Assembly: GCF_017308985.1 (NCBI RefSeq) | Contig: NZ_JADWPE010000002.1 | Location: 1,054,001-1,118,000 of the forward strand | Direction: 5' to 3' | Source of the DNA: Lysobacter changpingensis | Lineage (GTDB): Bacteria > Pseudomonadota > Gammaproteobacteria > Xanthomonadales > Xanthomonadaceae | DNA: 64,000 nucleotides | Part shown: positions 47,653 to 57,856 of the stretch, piece by piece | Numbering within the stretch: the first letter of the stretch is position 1 | Layout of the letters: each line of letters opens with the position of its first letter | Notes under the pieces: model-generated | What the model saw: the letters and a program-made list of their open reading frames with translations, nothing else | The model's database searches: none | Told to the model about the DNA's origin: nothing | Position numbers and translations under genes: made by a program

Positions 47653-49144
47653 AGCCATCCTGCTCGCCCTGCTGCTCGCCGCGATCGCGCCGGCCGTTGC
47701 GAGCGAGACCGCGCCGGACCTCGTGCTGGAGGGAACCCTCGACCGGCGCGACCACCAGCGCTATCGCACCGTGCCGTTCGACGTGCCCGCCGGCACCGAA
47801 CGCATCACCGTGGAATTCGACCACGACGGACGCGAGCAGAAGACGACGATCGACCTCGGCCTGCTCGCGCCGGGCGGCTTCGCCGATCCGCACGGCTTCC
47901 GCGGCTGGAGCGGCGGCAACAAGCGCAGCTTCACCGTTTCGTCCACCGACGCCACCCCGTCCTACCTGCCCGGGAAGATCGAGCCGGGCCGCTGGTCGCT
48001 GCTGCTGGGGATCCCGAACATCCGCCCGGAATCGGTGACGCATTACAGCGCGCGCGTGTGGTTCGGCCGCGCCGACATGCCGTACCGGGAGCCGCAATCG
48101 TTCGCGCCGCCGCTGCGTGATGGAGACGGCTGGTATCGCGGCGACCTGCACCTGCACGACGCGCACAGCGACGGCAGCTGTCGCAGCCAGAACGGCGCGA
48201 AGGTGCCGTGCCCGGTGTTCCTCACCGCGCAGGCGGCGGTCGCGCGCGGGCTGGACTTCATCGCGATCACCGACCACAACACGACCTCGCACGCGAACGC
48301 GATCCGCGAACTGCAACCGTACTTCGACCGCCTGCTGATGGTGCCGGGCCGCGAGATCACCACCTTCAGCGGCCACGCCAACCTGTTCGGCACGGTCGCG
48401 CCGCTGGATTTCCGCGTCGCGGAAGGCCGCGACTGGAACGACGTGCTGCGCGACGCGCAACGCCTGGGCGGCGTGGTGTCGATCAACCATCCGATCCGCC
48501 CGTCCGGCGAACGCTGCATGGGGTGCGGCTGGACGCCCTCGCCCGCCGCCGATCCCGCGCTGCTGCAGGCGGTGGAGGTGGTGAACGGCGCGGATGCGGA
48601 CACGCCGTATTCGGGCATTCCGTTCTGGCACGCGCAGCTCGATGCCGGACATCGCCTCACCGCGATCGGCGGCAGCGACAACCACGATGCGGGGCAATCG
48701 CTGTCCGGGCACGGTGGTGGCGCGATCGGCCAGCCCACCACCGTCGTGCGCGCGCGTGCGCTGTCGATGCCGGCGATCCTCGACGGCCTGCGCGCCGGCG
48801 AGGTGTTCGTCGACGTGCAGGGCAGTCGCGATCGCGCGCTCTCGATGCAGGCGCGCGCCGGCCAGCGCAGCGCGTCGATGGGCGGCGCGATCGTCGTGCG
48901 CGAAGGCGAGACCGCGCGCTTCCGGATCGCCACCGGCCACGTGCGCGGCGCGCGCGTGACGCTGTGGCTGGATGGACGCGATGCGACCGCGCTGCTCGCC
49001 GACGCCGCCATCGCGAGCGACGCGCACACGCTGGCCTTCGACTGGAAGGGCGACGGCCGCGCGCACTGGCTGCGCGCCGACGTGCGCGGGCCGGACGGAA
49101 CGCTGTGGCTGATCGGCAACCCGGTCTACATCACCGTCCGCTGA
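47642..49144 (+). CDS. PHP-domain phosphoesterase (CehA/McbA-type), exported
   Basis: A 500-residue protein with signal peptide (LAAIAPAVASE) and an N-terminal beta-sandwich of about 130 residues. The PHP metal site is complete: YRGDLHLHDAHSDGS (HxH plus His/Asp) near residue 165, AITDHNT, SINHPIRP and IGGSDNHDAG (about residues 215-345). A beta domain follows. PHP enzymes hydrolyse phosphomonoesters or related bonds with three metals; CehA-like members are often periplasmic. Overlap with the PLC gene indicates that it may process the PLC product, for instance releasing phosphate from an inositol phosphate. Confidence 0.87.
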   Translation: MRIEAILLALLLAAIAPAVASETAPDLVLEGTLDRRDHQRYRTVPFDVPAGTERITVEFDHDGREQKTTIDLGLLAPGGFADPHGFRGWSGGNKRSFTVSSTDATPSYLPGKIEPGRWSLLLGIPNIRPESVTHYSARVWFGRADMPYREPQSFAPPLRDGDGWYRGDLHLHDAHSDGSCRSQNGAKVPCPVFLTAQAAVARGLDFIAITDHNTTSHANAIRELQPYFDRLLMVPGREITTFSGHANLFGTVAPLDFRVAEGRDWNDVLRDAQRLGGVVSINHPIRPSGERCMGCGWTPSPAADPALLQAVEVVNGADADTPYSGIPFWHAQLDAGHRLTAIGGSDNHDAGQSLSGHGGGAIGQPTTVVRARALSMPAILDGLRAGEVFVDVQGSRDRALSMQARAGQRSASMGGAIVVREGETARFRIATGHVRGARVTLWLDGRDATALLADAAIASDAHTLAFDWKGDGRAHWLRADVRGPDGTLWLIGNPVYITVR

Positions 49145-49493
49145 AATCGTCCATGCGCTGCGAAATCGCCCGCATCACTTCGTCGCAGGTGTACGGCTTG
49201 TTCACCATCGGCACGCCGCGGTAGCGCTCGGCGATGCCCTCGCTGCCGTAGGCGGAGGCGAAGAAGAACGGCACGCCGCGCGCTTCCAGGCGCTCGCACA
49301 GCGGATACACCTGCTCGCCGTGCAGGTTGATGTCGAGGATCGCGCAGTCGATGCGCTCGCGATCGGCCACGCCCATCGCGTCGTCCAGCCGGGCGGCGGT
49401 GAAGACCCGGTAGCCTGCTTCGGTGAGCAGGTCGTCCAGGGTCATCGCGACGTACATCTCGTCCTCGGCCAGCAACAGCGTCTTTCCGCTCAT
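49131..49493 (-). CDS. Single-domain response regulator
   Basis: The protein is a 120-residue receiver domain without output domain. The acidic pocket is LLAEDE (residues 6-11), the phosphoacceptor Asp is in CAILDINLHG (about residue 54), the Thr/Ser position is FFFASAYG and the conserved Lys is in MVNKPY. The start overlaps the stop of the giant kinase gene (ATGA at 49490-49493), so it is almost certainly the kinase's partner. Its 3' end overlaps the convergent PHP gene by 14 bases. It may work as a phosphate shuttle or by protein binding. Confidence 0.92.
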   Translation of the reverse strand: MSGKTLLLAEDEMYVAMTLDDLLTEAGYRVFTAARLDDAMGVADRERIDCAILDINLHGEQVYPLCERLEARGVPFFFASAYGSEGIAERYRGVPMVNKPYTCDEVMRAISQRMDDFSGR

Positions 49494-52400
49494 CCGCTTC
49501 CCGCATCCTTGAGCGGCACCGTGATCGTGCACACCACGCCACTCTCCGGAAACTCCAGCGACACGTCGCCGCCGAGTTCGTAACCCACGCCTTCGGTGAT
49601 CAGGCGCGAACCGAAACCGCGCGAGGCCGGCGCCATCACCGGCGGGCCGCCGGATTCGGTCCAGACCACGCGCAGCCAGCGCTGGCCGTCGCGATCGAAG
49701 GTGTTCCATTCCAGCCGGACCATGCCGTGCTCGCGCGTGAACGCGCCGTACTTGCCGGCGTTGGTCGCCAGCTCGTGCAGCGCCAGGCTCAGCGCGAGGC
49801 CGGTCTTCGCGTCCAGGTGCAGGTCGTCGCCGACCAACTGCGCGTGCGAGCCGTCGGCGACCTGGTACGGCGCGAGTTCGGCGCGCGCCAGCTCCGCCAG
49901 GCTCACACCGCGCCAGCCTTCCTTCGCCAGCAGGTCGTGCGCGGTGGAGAGCGAACGCAGGCGCGAGACGAACGCCTCGCGGAACTTGCCCATGTCCGCG
50001 GTGTGCCGCAGCGTCTGCAACGCGATGGAGTGCACCGTCGCCAGCGTGTTCTTGACGCGATGGTTCAGCTCGCCCACCAGCATCTCGCGCTGCTGCGCGG
50101 CGACGCGCCGCTGGGTGACGTCCAGCGCCATCGCGACCGCGTGCGAGGGCCGGCCGCCTTCGTCGTGGATGAGCGAGACGTGCTTGTTGATCCACACCAC
50201 CTCGCCATCGGAGCGCAGGCCGCGGTGTTCGATCTGGATCGGCTCGCCATCGGCCACCAGTCCGCGGAACTGCGATTGGAATTCCTCGGCATCGTCGGGA
50301 TGCACGTATTCGAGCAGGCGATGGCCGATGAGTTCCTCCGAGCTGCGGCCCAGGATCTCGCCGTAGCGCGGATTGACCATCTCCAGGCGCCCTTCCAGGT
50401 CGGTCTGCGCGACGCCGACCGTGGTCTGCTCGATGATCGCGGCGAGGCGGCGCTCGCTTTCGTCGAGCATGCGCGCGGCGCGCTTGCGTTCGGTGATGTC
50501 GCGCGCGATGGTCGAACCGCCCACGACCGCGCCGCTGGAATCGAGCACCGGCGAGCAGCGCAGCGACACCGGCACCGGCGTGCCGTCCTCGCGCAGCCAG
50601 GTCATCAGCAGTTCCTCGGCCTTGGTCTGGCGCGAGGACGCTTCCAGCAGCGTGTCCAGGTCCTTCTTCGAATCCGGCGGCAGCAGCACGGTGAGCGACT
50701 TGCCGATCGCGCGCGCCGGCGGATAGCCGAACATGCCCTCGGCGCCGGCGTTCCAGCTGGTGATCGTGCCTTCCAGGCTGTGGCCGATGATCGCGTCCTG
50801 CGAGGATTCGACGATCGCCGCGAGCCGCGCGCGTTCGTACTCGTGCTGCTGGCGCTCGGTGATGTCGATGAAGGTGAGCACCACGCCGTCGATGACGTTG
50901 TCGGTGGTGCGGTACGGGCGCATGCGCAGCAGGTACACGGCATCGTCCACACCGCCCTGCAGCACGCGCTCGACCATCGCCAGCGTGCGCAGCACCTGCT
51001 TCACGTCCTGCTTGAGCTGCGGATACGGGATGCGCGCGGTGATCTCGGTGATCGGACGTCCGTGGTCGCCCTCGCGCAGATGGAACAGGTCGCTGATGGC
51101 GGGCGTGAAGCCGCTCACGTGCAGTGCCGAGTCGAGGAACAGCGTGGCGATCTGCGTGCTTTCCAGCAGGTTCTGCAGGTCGCTGTTGAGCCGCGCGAGC
51201 GTCTCGTTCTTGCTGTTGAGCTCGACGTTGACGGTCTGCAGCTCCTCGTTGATCGACTGCATCTCCTCCTTGGAGGTTTCCAGCTCCTCGTTGGAGGACT
51301 GCAGTTCCTCGTTGACGGACTGGTACTCCTCGTTGGCCGACTTCATTTCCTCGTTGGCCGTTTCCAGTTCGTCGATCGCGGTGTGCAGCTGCTCGCGCGT
51401 GGTCGCCAGTTCCAGCTCCAGGTCGCGGATGCGCGCGGCCTCGCCGCGCACGCGGCGGCCGTTGGACGCGGGCGATTCGGCGACGGCCTGGACCGGTGCG
51501 AGTTCCTTGAAGACCAGGATGCACAGCGACGACGGCGCGCGGCGTTCGGCGTTGCCGTCGTCCAGTTCGTGGATCGGTTCGGCGATCAGGCGCACGGGGA
51601 TGCGCTCGCCGCCGACGCCGCCGAGCTGGCCTTCCTGCACGACCGTCGCATGGCGGATCAGCGCCTGCTGCACCGCGGTGCGCGCCGGGCCACGCAGGCC
51701 CTTGTGCAGCAGCGCGAACAGGTTGAGGCTCGCCGCGCCCGACGACGGCCCGAGATAGCGCCCGGTGTCGCCGGAGAAGCGCAGCACGTCGTGGTTCGCA
51801 TCGATGACGACGTAGGCCGGCGCATGTTTCTCGAGCACGCGCCGCGCGTTGCGATCGATCGCGTCCTCGACTCCGCCGGTGCGCGCGACGGGCGCGCGCG
51901 TGGTCGCTTCCATGCCGGCCAGCCGCTTGGGCGCGGTCATCGGCAGGCTCGCGCGGCCGTCGGCGCGTCGCGAGTACAGGCGATGTTTCTTGTCCAGCAC
52001 CGAGAACAGCGAGGTGTTGCGTCCCAGGCTTTCCGACGGCCCGAGCATCAGCACGCCACCCGGCCGCAACGCGTAATGGAACGTGCGGATCAGGTGTTCC
52101 TGCAGATCCGAGTTCATGTAAATGAGCAGGTTGCGGCAGGAGATCAGGTCCAGCCGCGAGAACGGCGGGTCCTTGATCGCGCTGTGCGGCGAGAACACCA
52201 CCATTTCGCGGATCGGCTTGACCACGCAGTAATGCTCGCCGTCCTGGATGAACCAGCGCTCCAGGCGCTGCGCCGAGACGCCCGGCAACGGCGCGCGGAA
52301 GCGGCCGGCGCGCGCGGCGTTGATCGCGAGGTCGTCGATGTCGGTGGCGAAGATCTGCACCTTCGGCCCGCCGCGGCGCTGCGCGATGGCCTCGGCGAGC

Positions 52401-53461
52401 GCGATGGCGATCGAATACGCCTCCTCGCCCGTCGCGCACGCCGGGATCCACACGCGCAAGGTGTCGGCGGCGCTCTTGCCGTCGAGCAGCGCGGGAATGG
52501 CGAGCGCCTGCAAGGCTTCGAAGGCGTCGGGATCGCGGAAGAACTCGGTCACGCCGATCAGCAGTTCGCGGAACAGGCTGTCCAGTTCGCGCGGCGTCTG
52601 CTTGAGGTGCTCGATGTAGGCCGGGACGCTGTCGACCTGCACCACCTGCATGCGCCGCTGGATCCGGCGCACCAGGGTCTTTTCCTTGTACTGGCTGAAG
52701 TCGTGGCCGACCTCGGCGCGCAGCAGCGCGCAGATCGCCTGCAGGTGCGCGCTCAGGTCCTGGCGGATGCCGTCGGGGCCCTTCTTGGTGCGCGCGATGG
52801 CGAGGTGTTCGCGATAGGCCTTCAATCGCGCCGGCATCTGTTCCACCGGCACGATGTTGTCGACCAGCCCGGTCGCCACGGCGCTGGCGGGCATGCCGCT
52901 GATGGCGACGTGGTCCACCGCCGCCTGCGCGAGCGTGAGGCCGCCGCGTTCCTTGATCGCGCTGAGCCCGCGCGCGCCGTCGCTGCCGGCGCCGGACAGG
53001 ATGATGCACACCGCGTTGTCGCCCTGGTCCTGCGCGAGCGAGGCGAAGAAGGTGTCGATGGGGAAGCGGTACTGCCGCGGCGGCGCGGGCTTGCTCAGCT
53101 GCAGCACGCCGCCGCTGATGGTGAGGGTGGAATCGGGCGGGATGATGTAGACGTGGCCGGCTTCGACCTCCATGCCGTCGGCGGCTTCCATCACCACCAG
53201 CGCGGTGTAGCGCGAGACCAGTTCCGGCAGCATGCTCGCGTGGTCGGGCGAGAGGTGCGAGACGAGGACGAAGGCCATGTCGTCGGCTTCGTCCAGGTGC
53301 TCGAAGAACGCCTTGTACGCCTCCAGCCCGCCGGCGGAGGCGCCGATGCCCACGATCAGCGGCAGCGCCGCCGTGGATGCAGGCGGGTTCGCCCGCTCGT
53401 CGCCGGCCGAACCGGGCTCCGGATCCTTCTGCTTCCCGGGGCTTGGTGGCTTCTGGGTCAT
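49490..53461 (-). CDS. Giant CheB-CheR-PAS-HWE hybrid sensor histidine kinase
   Basis: A 1323-residue cytoplasmic multidomain protein. Residues about 35-225 form a CheB methylesterase with IGASAGGLEAYK, VSHLSPDH and LSGAGSDGARGL (Ser/His/Asp). Residues about 240-490 are a CheR methyltransferase (IPACATGEEAYSIAIALAE). Residues about 640-760 form a long coiled coil of repeated NEE units. Two or three PAS domains follow. The kinase is HWE-type: ELNHRVKNTLATVHS (His1134), HELATNAGKYGA and VWTESGGPP. Such proteins link methylation-type signalling to phosphotransfer in light- or redox-type stress pathways. No chemoreceptor is encoded nearby. It is followed in-operon by the receiver protein. Confidence 0.9.
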   Translation of the reverse strand: MTQKPPSPGKQKDPEPGSAGDERANPPASTAALPLIVGIGASAGGLEAYKAFFEHLDEADDMAFVLVSHLSPDHASMLPELVSRYTALVVMEAADGMEVEAGHVYIIPPDSTLTISGGVLQLSKPAPPRQYRFPIDTFFASLAQDQGDNAVCIILSGAGSDGARGLSAIKERGGLTLAQAAVDHVAISGMPASAVATGLVDNIVPVEQMPARLKAYREHLAIARTKKGPDGIRQDLSAHLQAICALLRAEVGHDFSQYKEKTLVRRIQRRMQVVQVDSVPAYIEHLKQTPRELDSLFRELLIGVTEFFRDPDAFEALQALAIPALLDGKSAADTLRVWIPACATGEEAYSIAIALAEAIAQRRGGPKVQIFATDIDDLAINAARAGRFRAPLPGVSAQRLERWFIQDGEHYCVVKPIREMVVFSPHSAIKDPPFSRLDLISCRNLLIYMNSDLQEHLIRTFHYALRPGGVLMLGPSESLGRNTSLFSVLDKKHRLYSRRADGRASLPMTAPKRLAGMEATTRAPVARTGGVEDAIDRNARRVLEKHAPAYVVIDANHDVLRFSGDTGRYLGPSSGAASLNLFALLHKGLRGPARTAVQQALIRHATVVQEGQLGGVGGERIPVRLIAEPIHELDDGNAERRAPSSLCILVFKELAPVQAVAESPASNGRRVRGEAARIRDLELELATTREQLHTAIDELETANEEMKSANEEYQSVNEELQSSNEELETSKEEMQSINEELQTVNVELNSKNETLARLNSDLQNLLESTQIATLFLDSALHVSGFTPAISDLFHLREGDHGRPITEITARIPYPQLKQDVKQVLRTLAMVERVLQGGVDDAVYLLRMRPYRTTDNVIDGVVLTFIDITERQQHEYERARLAAIVESSQDAIIGHSLEGTITSWNAGAEGMFGYPPARAIGKSLTVLLPPDSKKDLDTLLEASSRQTKAEELLMTWLREDGTPVPVSLRCSPVLDSSGAVVGGSTIARDITERKRAARMLDESERRLAAIIEQTTVGVAQTDLEGRLEMVNPRYGEILGRSSEELIGHRLLEYVHPDDAEEFQSQFRGLVADGEPIQIEHRGLRSDGEVVWINKHVSLIHDEGGRPSHAVAMALDVTQRRVAAQQREMLVGELNHRVKNTLATVHSIALQTLRHTADMGKFREAFVSRLRSLSTAHDLLAKEGWRGVSLAELARAELAPYQVADGSHAQLVGDDLHLDAKTGLALSLALHELATNAGKYGAFTREHGMVRLEWNTFDRDGQRWLRVVWTESGGPPVMAPASRGFGSRLITEGVGYELGGDVSLEFPESGVVCTITVPLKDAGSG

Positions 53462-53519
53462 GGTGTCGGCGAACCTCGGGCGAGGCGGTCAGTATCGGCC
53501 ACGGGTTTTGACCGGGCAA

Positions 53520-54503
<984 letters not shown>

Positions 54504-54632
54504 CGCGGGCATCCTTCCGGTGGAAGGCAGAGCCTCGACCATGCGGCGTGACGCAGCGGTGGTGGCGGGGTGAGGGGAGTGTTGGCGCAACCGGCGAACG
54601 GCGTCGCGTTCGTCACGTCCGCGACGGCGGCA
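54504..54632. promoter_or_regulatory. Intergenic region between DUF4178 operon and CheB gene
   Basis: 129 bases separate the tiny-peptide gene from the CheB gene, both leftward. It should contain the promoter of the CheB-kinase-receiver operon; I see no distinct operator or terminator hairpin. Confidence 0.35.
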
Positions 54633-54776
54633 TCACTTGTGGCCGCCGCCGGAACTCCAGCCCGAGCGCCCGGACGAACCGCCGCTCCAGTGGCGCGAAT
54701 CCGAATCCTCGGTGCCGACCGCGATGGTGAGCGCGATGACGAAGATCACGTAGAGGATGTACAGGCCCTTCTTCAT
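54633..54776 (-). CDS. 47-residue membrane peptide with Gly/Ser-rich tail
   Basis: The frame begins at ATG 54776, overlapping the last base of the DUF4178 stop (TGATG). It encodes MKKGLYILYVIFVIALTIAV, a single membrane helix, followed by an acidic turn and a Gly/Ser/Trp tail ending GWSSGGGHK. The tight coupling, the typical membrane-helix layout and the clean stop argue that this is a real gene. Gly/Ser-tailed peptides of this size are sometimes encoded beside SPFH/DUF4178 genes. Likely a small inner-membrane component of the same complex; function not known. Confidence 0.65.
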   Translation of the reverse strand: MKKGLYILYVIFVIALTIAVGTEDSDSRHWSGGSSGRSGWSSGGGHK

Positions 54777-56251
54777 CAATCCTCCATCAGCCCGCGCCCG
54801 ATCCCGCCGGCGCGCCCGCTGACCAGCAGCGGCGCCCAGACCAGCGCGATGCCCAGGAGCACCGCCGGGAACGCCACCGAATCGGTGAGCACGAGCAGCA
54901 CCATCGTCGCAAGCACGGCGATGGTCCCCAGGCCTTCATCGTCGTCGCCCGCCATCGAACGCGCGACGGATGCCGACGCCTTCGGCATCGACAGCCCGAA
55001 CGCCTGCGCGACGGTCGTGCCGCTCATCGGCACCGCGTGCGACCACACGACCTCGTTGCCGGATTCCTCGCGCGTGAGCATGTCGGTGTGGCCGGCGAAG
55101 TCGGTGACGCGCGAGACGTCGCCGCGACGCACGCGCCAGTTGAACGCGCCGAACACCTGCTCCACGCGCGCGTCGTACGCGTACCTGCGCGTCCAGCCGC
55201 GCTTGCGCCAGCGGGCGCTGGCGTCGTTGGACACCTCCGGCCACGCATCGCAGACGGTGACGCGCTGCCAGCCTTCCTGCGTTTCCACCAGCCACAGGTA
55301 GCCGCGCGAGGCATTGAACAGCAGGTACTCGGTCCACTCCGGCTCGGAGGCGTCATCGGGCACCGCGCAGCGCATGATGCCGATGACCTCGTACTGCGTG
55401 CCGCCGAGCGTCCCGCGCGCGCCCAGCGGCACGGTGCTCCTGAAGCGCGCCGCGCGGCGGTTCGCCTCGATGATCTCCGCACGCTCGCCGCTGCAATCCA
55501 GCAGCGAGCCGCACGACGGGCACACGACCTGCGTGGCCATGGCGACGGCGATGCTGACCGTGCCGGCGCAGTTCGGGCAATCCAGCGGCAACATCTGGCC
55601 GCGATAACGGCCCGCGCCCCCCTCGACGTCTTCCTTCGCCCGCAGCGTCCCCGCGTCGAACTGCACCGCGCCGGAGGTGCCGGTGTAGACCGCGGGCGCC
55701 GCATCGGAATAGTCGACCGTGACGAACTCCGCGCCGCGTCGCGCGTCGGTCACGCGCGCATCCCAGCCGTCGCCCGCCTGCACCGGCAACTCGCCCTCGC
55801 CGCCGACGCAGCGGCACCTGCGTATGTCGGACACGGTGTACAGCGTGCCGCCCACCTTCAGCGGGCCTCCGGCGCGCAGGTCGTCGAAGGACGGCAGCAG
55901 CGAAGTGTCGGCGCCCTCGTGGCGACGCGTGACGGCGTACTGCGCGTCGGCATCGGACAGCCAGCCGAACCGGCCGTCGTCGAACACGATGTACCACTCG
56001 TTCCATGCACCCGCGTCGTATTGCAGGCGCAGGCGGCCGAGCACCCGGAACCCCTGCTGGCCCACGCGCCCGCGCGTGCCCAGCTGCACGACCGAGCCGT
56101 CCTCGACCAGGTCGGCCATGTGGCCGATGCGGCGCGCGGCCTCGCCGTCGCGCGTGAGCGTGCTGCGGCAGGCGGCGCAGACCACCATCACCGCACCCGC
56201 CGATTCCAACCGCACCGACGCCCCGCACTGGGGGCACAGGAACTGCCGCAC
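54776..56251 (-). CDS. DUF4178-domain protein with zinc ribbons and C-terminal membrane segment
   Basis: A 491-residue protein starting at GTG 56251, one base after the SPFH stop. The first zinc ribbon is FLCPQCGASVRLESAG with a CAAC partner, and the second is LDCPNCAGTVSI with VVCPSCGSLL near residue 240. After each ribbon is a DUF4178-type beta domain (GTRGRVGQQGFRVLGRLRL and GARGTLGGTQYEVIGIMRC, with EWTEYLLF-like strands). The end has hydrophobic segments (AVLATMVLLVLTDSVAF and AVLLGIALVWAPLLV). Such proteins occur beside SPFH, DUF350 and polyamine-modifying enzymes; molecular function is not established. Confidence 0.85.
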   Translation of the reverse strand: MRQFLCPQCGASVRLESAGAVMVVCAACRSTLTRDGEAARRIGHMADLVEDGSVVQLGTRGRVGQQGFRVLGRLRLQYDAGAWNEWYIVFDDGRFGWLSDADAQYAVTRRHEGADTSLLPSFDDLRAGGPLKVGGTLYTVSDIRRCRCVGGEGELPVQAGDGWDARVTDARRGAEFVTVDYSDAAPAVYTGTSGAVQFDAGTLRAKEDVEGGAGRYRGQMLPLDCPNCAGTVSIAVAMATQVVCPSCGSLLDCSGERAEIIEANRRAARFRSTVPLGARGTLGGTQYEVIGIMRCAVPDDASEPEWTEYLLFNASRGYLWLVETQEGWQRVTVCDAWPEVSNDASARWRKRGWTRRYAYDARVEQVFGAFNWRVRRGDVSRVTDFAGHTDMLTREESGNEVVWSHAVPMSGTTVAQAFGLSMPKASASVARSMAGDDDEGLGTIAVLATMVLLVLTDSVAFPAVLLGIALVWAPLLVSGRAGGIGRGLMED

Positions 56252-56252
56252 G

Positions 56253-57266
56253 TCAGCCGGCCATGTCGCGCAGAATCTGCGCCTTGGCGGCGTCGTAATC
56301 CTGCGCGGTGATCAGCTCGAGTTCGAGCATGCGCTTGAGCTGCTGCAGTTTCGCGACGGGATCCGTCGCAGCCGGCGTCGCAGCCGGCGCAGCCGATGCA
56401 CCCGTGGCCTGCGGCGACAACGCCTGCGTCATCGTCTGCCCGAGTGCGGCGCCCGCGGCCAGTCCGGCACCGATGCCGGCGATGCCGCCTTCGTTCTTCG
56501 CCGCCAGCGGAATGGAGGTCGCGGCCTGGTAGCGCGTGAACTTGTCCAGGTCGCCGGACATCCCGACCGCGATGCGCGTGTCGAGCGCCTTCTGCAATTC
56601 CTCCGGCAGCGAGACGCTTTCCACCGCGAACGCCTCCAGTGCCACGCCGTAGCGCTGGAACACCGGCTCCAGGCGTTCCTGGATGCGCTGCGACATCGCG
56701 GCCTGGTTCGCGGCCAGGTCGATGAACGCGACGCCGCCGTTGCCGAACGCATCGGCCATCGTCGCCACCACCAGGTTGCGCAGCTGCGCTTCCAGGTCGT
56801 CGACGGTGTAGATCGCGCGCGTGCCGGCGATCTCGCGGTAGAACTTCTCGACGTCGGCGACCTTGTAGCTGTACACGCCGTTCGCGCGCACGCGCACCAT
56901 GCCGAACTCGCTGTCGCGGATCGTCACCGGCTGCGCGGTGCCCCAGCGGCGCCCGAGTTGCAGGCGCGTGGAGAAGAACACCACGTCCGACTTGAACGGC
57001 GATTCGAAGCCCTTGTCCCAGTGCTGCAGCGCGGTCAGGACCGGCAGCGTGCGCGTGGTGAGCTTGTACATGCCCGGGCCGAACACGTCGGCGATGCGGC
57101 CCTCGTTGACGAACAGCGCCACCTGCGAATCGCGCACGGTGAGGCTGCCGCCGTACTGGATTTCCTGGTCCTGCATCGGGAAGCGCCAGGCGAGCACGCC
57201 GTCGCCCTCCTCCATCCACTGCAGAATGTCGACGAACTGTTTGCGGATGAAGGAGCCCAGGCTCAT
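56253..57266 (-). CDS. SPFH-domain protein with C-terminal SHOCT module (YdjI/virion-core-like)
   Basis: The protein has 337 residues. An N-terminal amphipathic segment (SLGSFIRKQFVDILQWMEEG) is followed by the SPFH/band-7-like domain (VRDSQVALFVNEGRIADVFG, about residues 43-62; YSYKVADVEKFYREIAG). A Gly/Ala/Pro-rich linker leads to a SHOCT-like helical tail, KLQQLKRMLELELITAQDYD, at about residues 305-325. SPFH proteins assemble on membranes as scaffolds; SHOCT tails mediate oligomerisation. It lies between DUF350 and DUF4178 genes in one leftward operon (gaps 64 and 1 bases). Confidence 0.87.
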   Translation of the reverse strand: MSLGSFIRKQFVDILQWMEEGDGVLAWRFPMQDQEIQYGGSLTVRDSQVALFVNEGRIADVFGPGMYKLTTRTLPVLTALQHWDKGFESPFKSDVVFFSTRLQLGRRWGTAQPVTIRDSEFGMVRVRANGVYSYKVADVEKFYREIAGTRAIYTVDDLEAQLRNLVVATMADAFGNGGVAFIDLAANQAAMSQRIQERLEPVFQRYGVALEAFAVESVSLPEELQKALDTRIAVGMSGDLDKFTRYQAATSIPLAAKNEGGIAGIGAGLAAGAALGQTMTQALSPQATGASAAPAATPAATDPVAKLQQLKRMLELELITAQDYDAAKAQILRDMAG

Positions 57267-57330
57267 CGTTCGATTTCCTTGTCGGCGAACTGCGTGGTCG
57301 GGAGGTTCGGGCGATGCCGCGCGAAGGCGG

Positions 57331-57726
57331 TCAGGTCAGGCAGGCGGCGTTGATCACGCCCACGCCGAGCGACACGGCGCCCATCAGGCCGCCCATCGCG
57401 GTGTTTCCTTCATGGATCGCGCGGTTCATGCCACGCAGCAGCCGCGCGAGCACGGCGTAGGCGATCACCTGCACCGCCATCGCGGCGAGCGACCAGCCCA
57501 GGAACGCCTGCCACGTCGCATGCAGGGCGATGGCGAACGCCAGCGTGCATGCGAAGCCCAGCACCGCGCCGCCCAGCGACAGCGCCGCGGCGACGTTGCC
57601 TTCGTGGATCAGCACCCATTCGTCGAAGCGCGTCACGCGCGTGTACAGCGCGACGAACGCGGCGAGCATCAGCAATGCGGAACACAGGTAGGCCAGGTAC
57701 GGCAGCGCGACGTTCGACACGGGCAT
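57331..57726 (-). CDS. DUF350-family four-helix membrane protein
   Basis: A 131-residue, very hydrophobic protein. ATG 57726 is the natural start; the frame extends to 57876 only through non-family sequence. Two DUF350-like pairs of helices are visible, each following a conserved polar loop: DEWVLIHEGNVAAALSLGGA and LRGMNRAIHEGNTAMGGLMG, with paired HEGN motifs. E. coli YjfL is of this family, encoded with PspA-like and glutathionylspermidine-synthase-like proteins. Function is unknown but its operons suggest membrane stress or polyamine chemistry. It is the first gene of the leftward operon. Confidence 0.88.
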   Translation of the reverse strand: MPVSNVALPYLAYLCSALLMLAAFVALYTRVTRFDEWVLIHEGNVAAALSLGGAVLGFACTLAFAIALHATWQAFLGWSLAAMAVQVIAYAVLARLLRGMNRAIHEGNTAMGGLMGAVSLGVGVINAACLT

Positions 57727-57856
57727 CCTTCCCCCAGGAGTGGCGGCGAGTATAGCCAGTTGGCTGGCGTGTGCACGCTCGCTAGAGTAGGCGCCCCGGG
57801 CACGGGATCGCGCACGGGGTCGCGCGGGTCGCCGCCCGCCACCATCCGTGCCACGC
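57727..57856. promoter_or_regulatory. Divergent promoter region of the DUF350 and aminopropyltransferase operons
   Basis: 130 bases separate two divergent operons whose products belong to one gene neighbourhood. Both promoters must lie here; the tataGCCAGTTGGC stretch near 57754 offers a low-GC patch and an imperfect palindrome (gccagttggctggc). No known operator is recognised. Confidence 0.4.
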
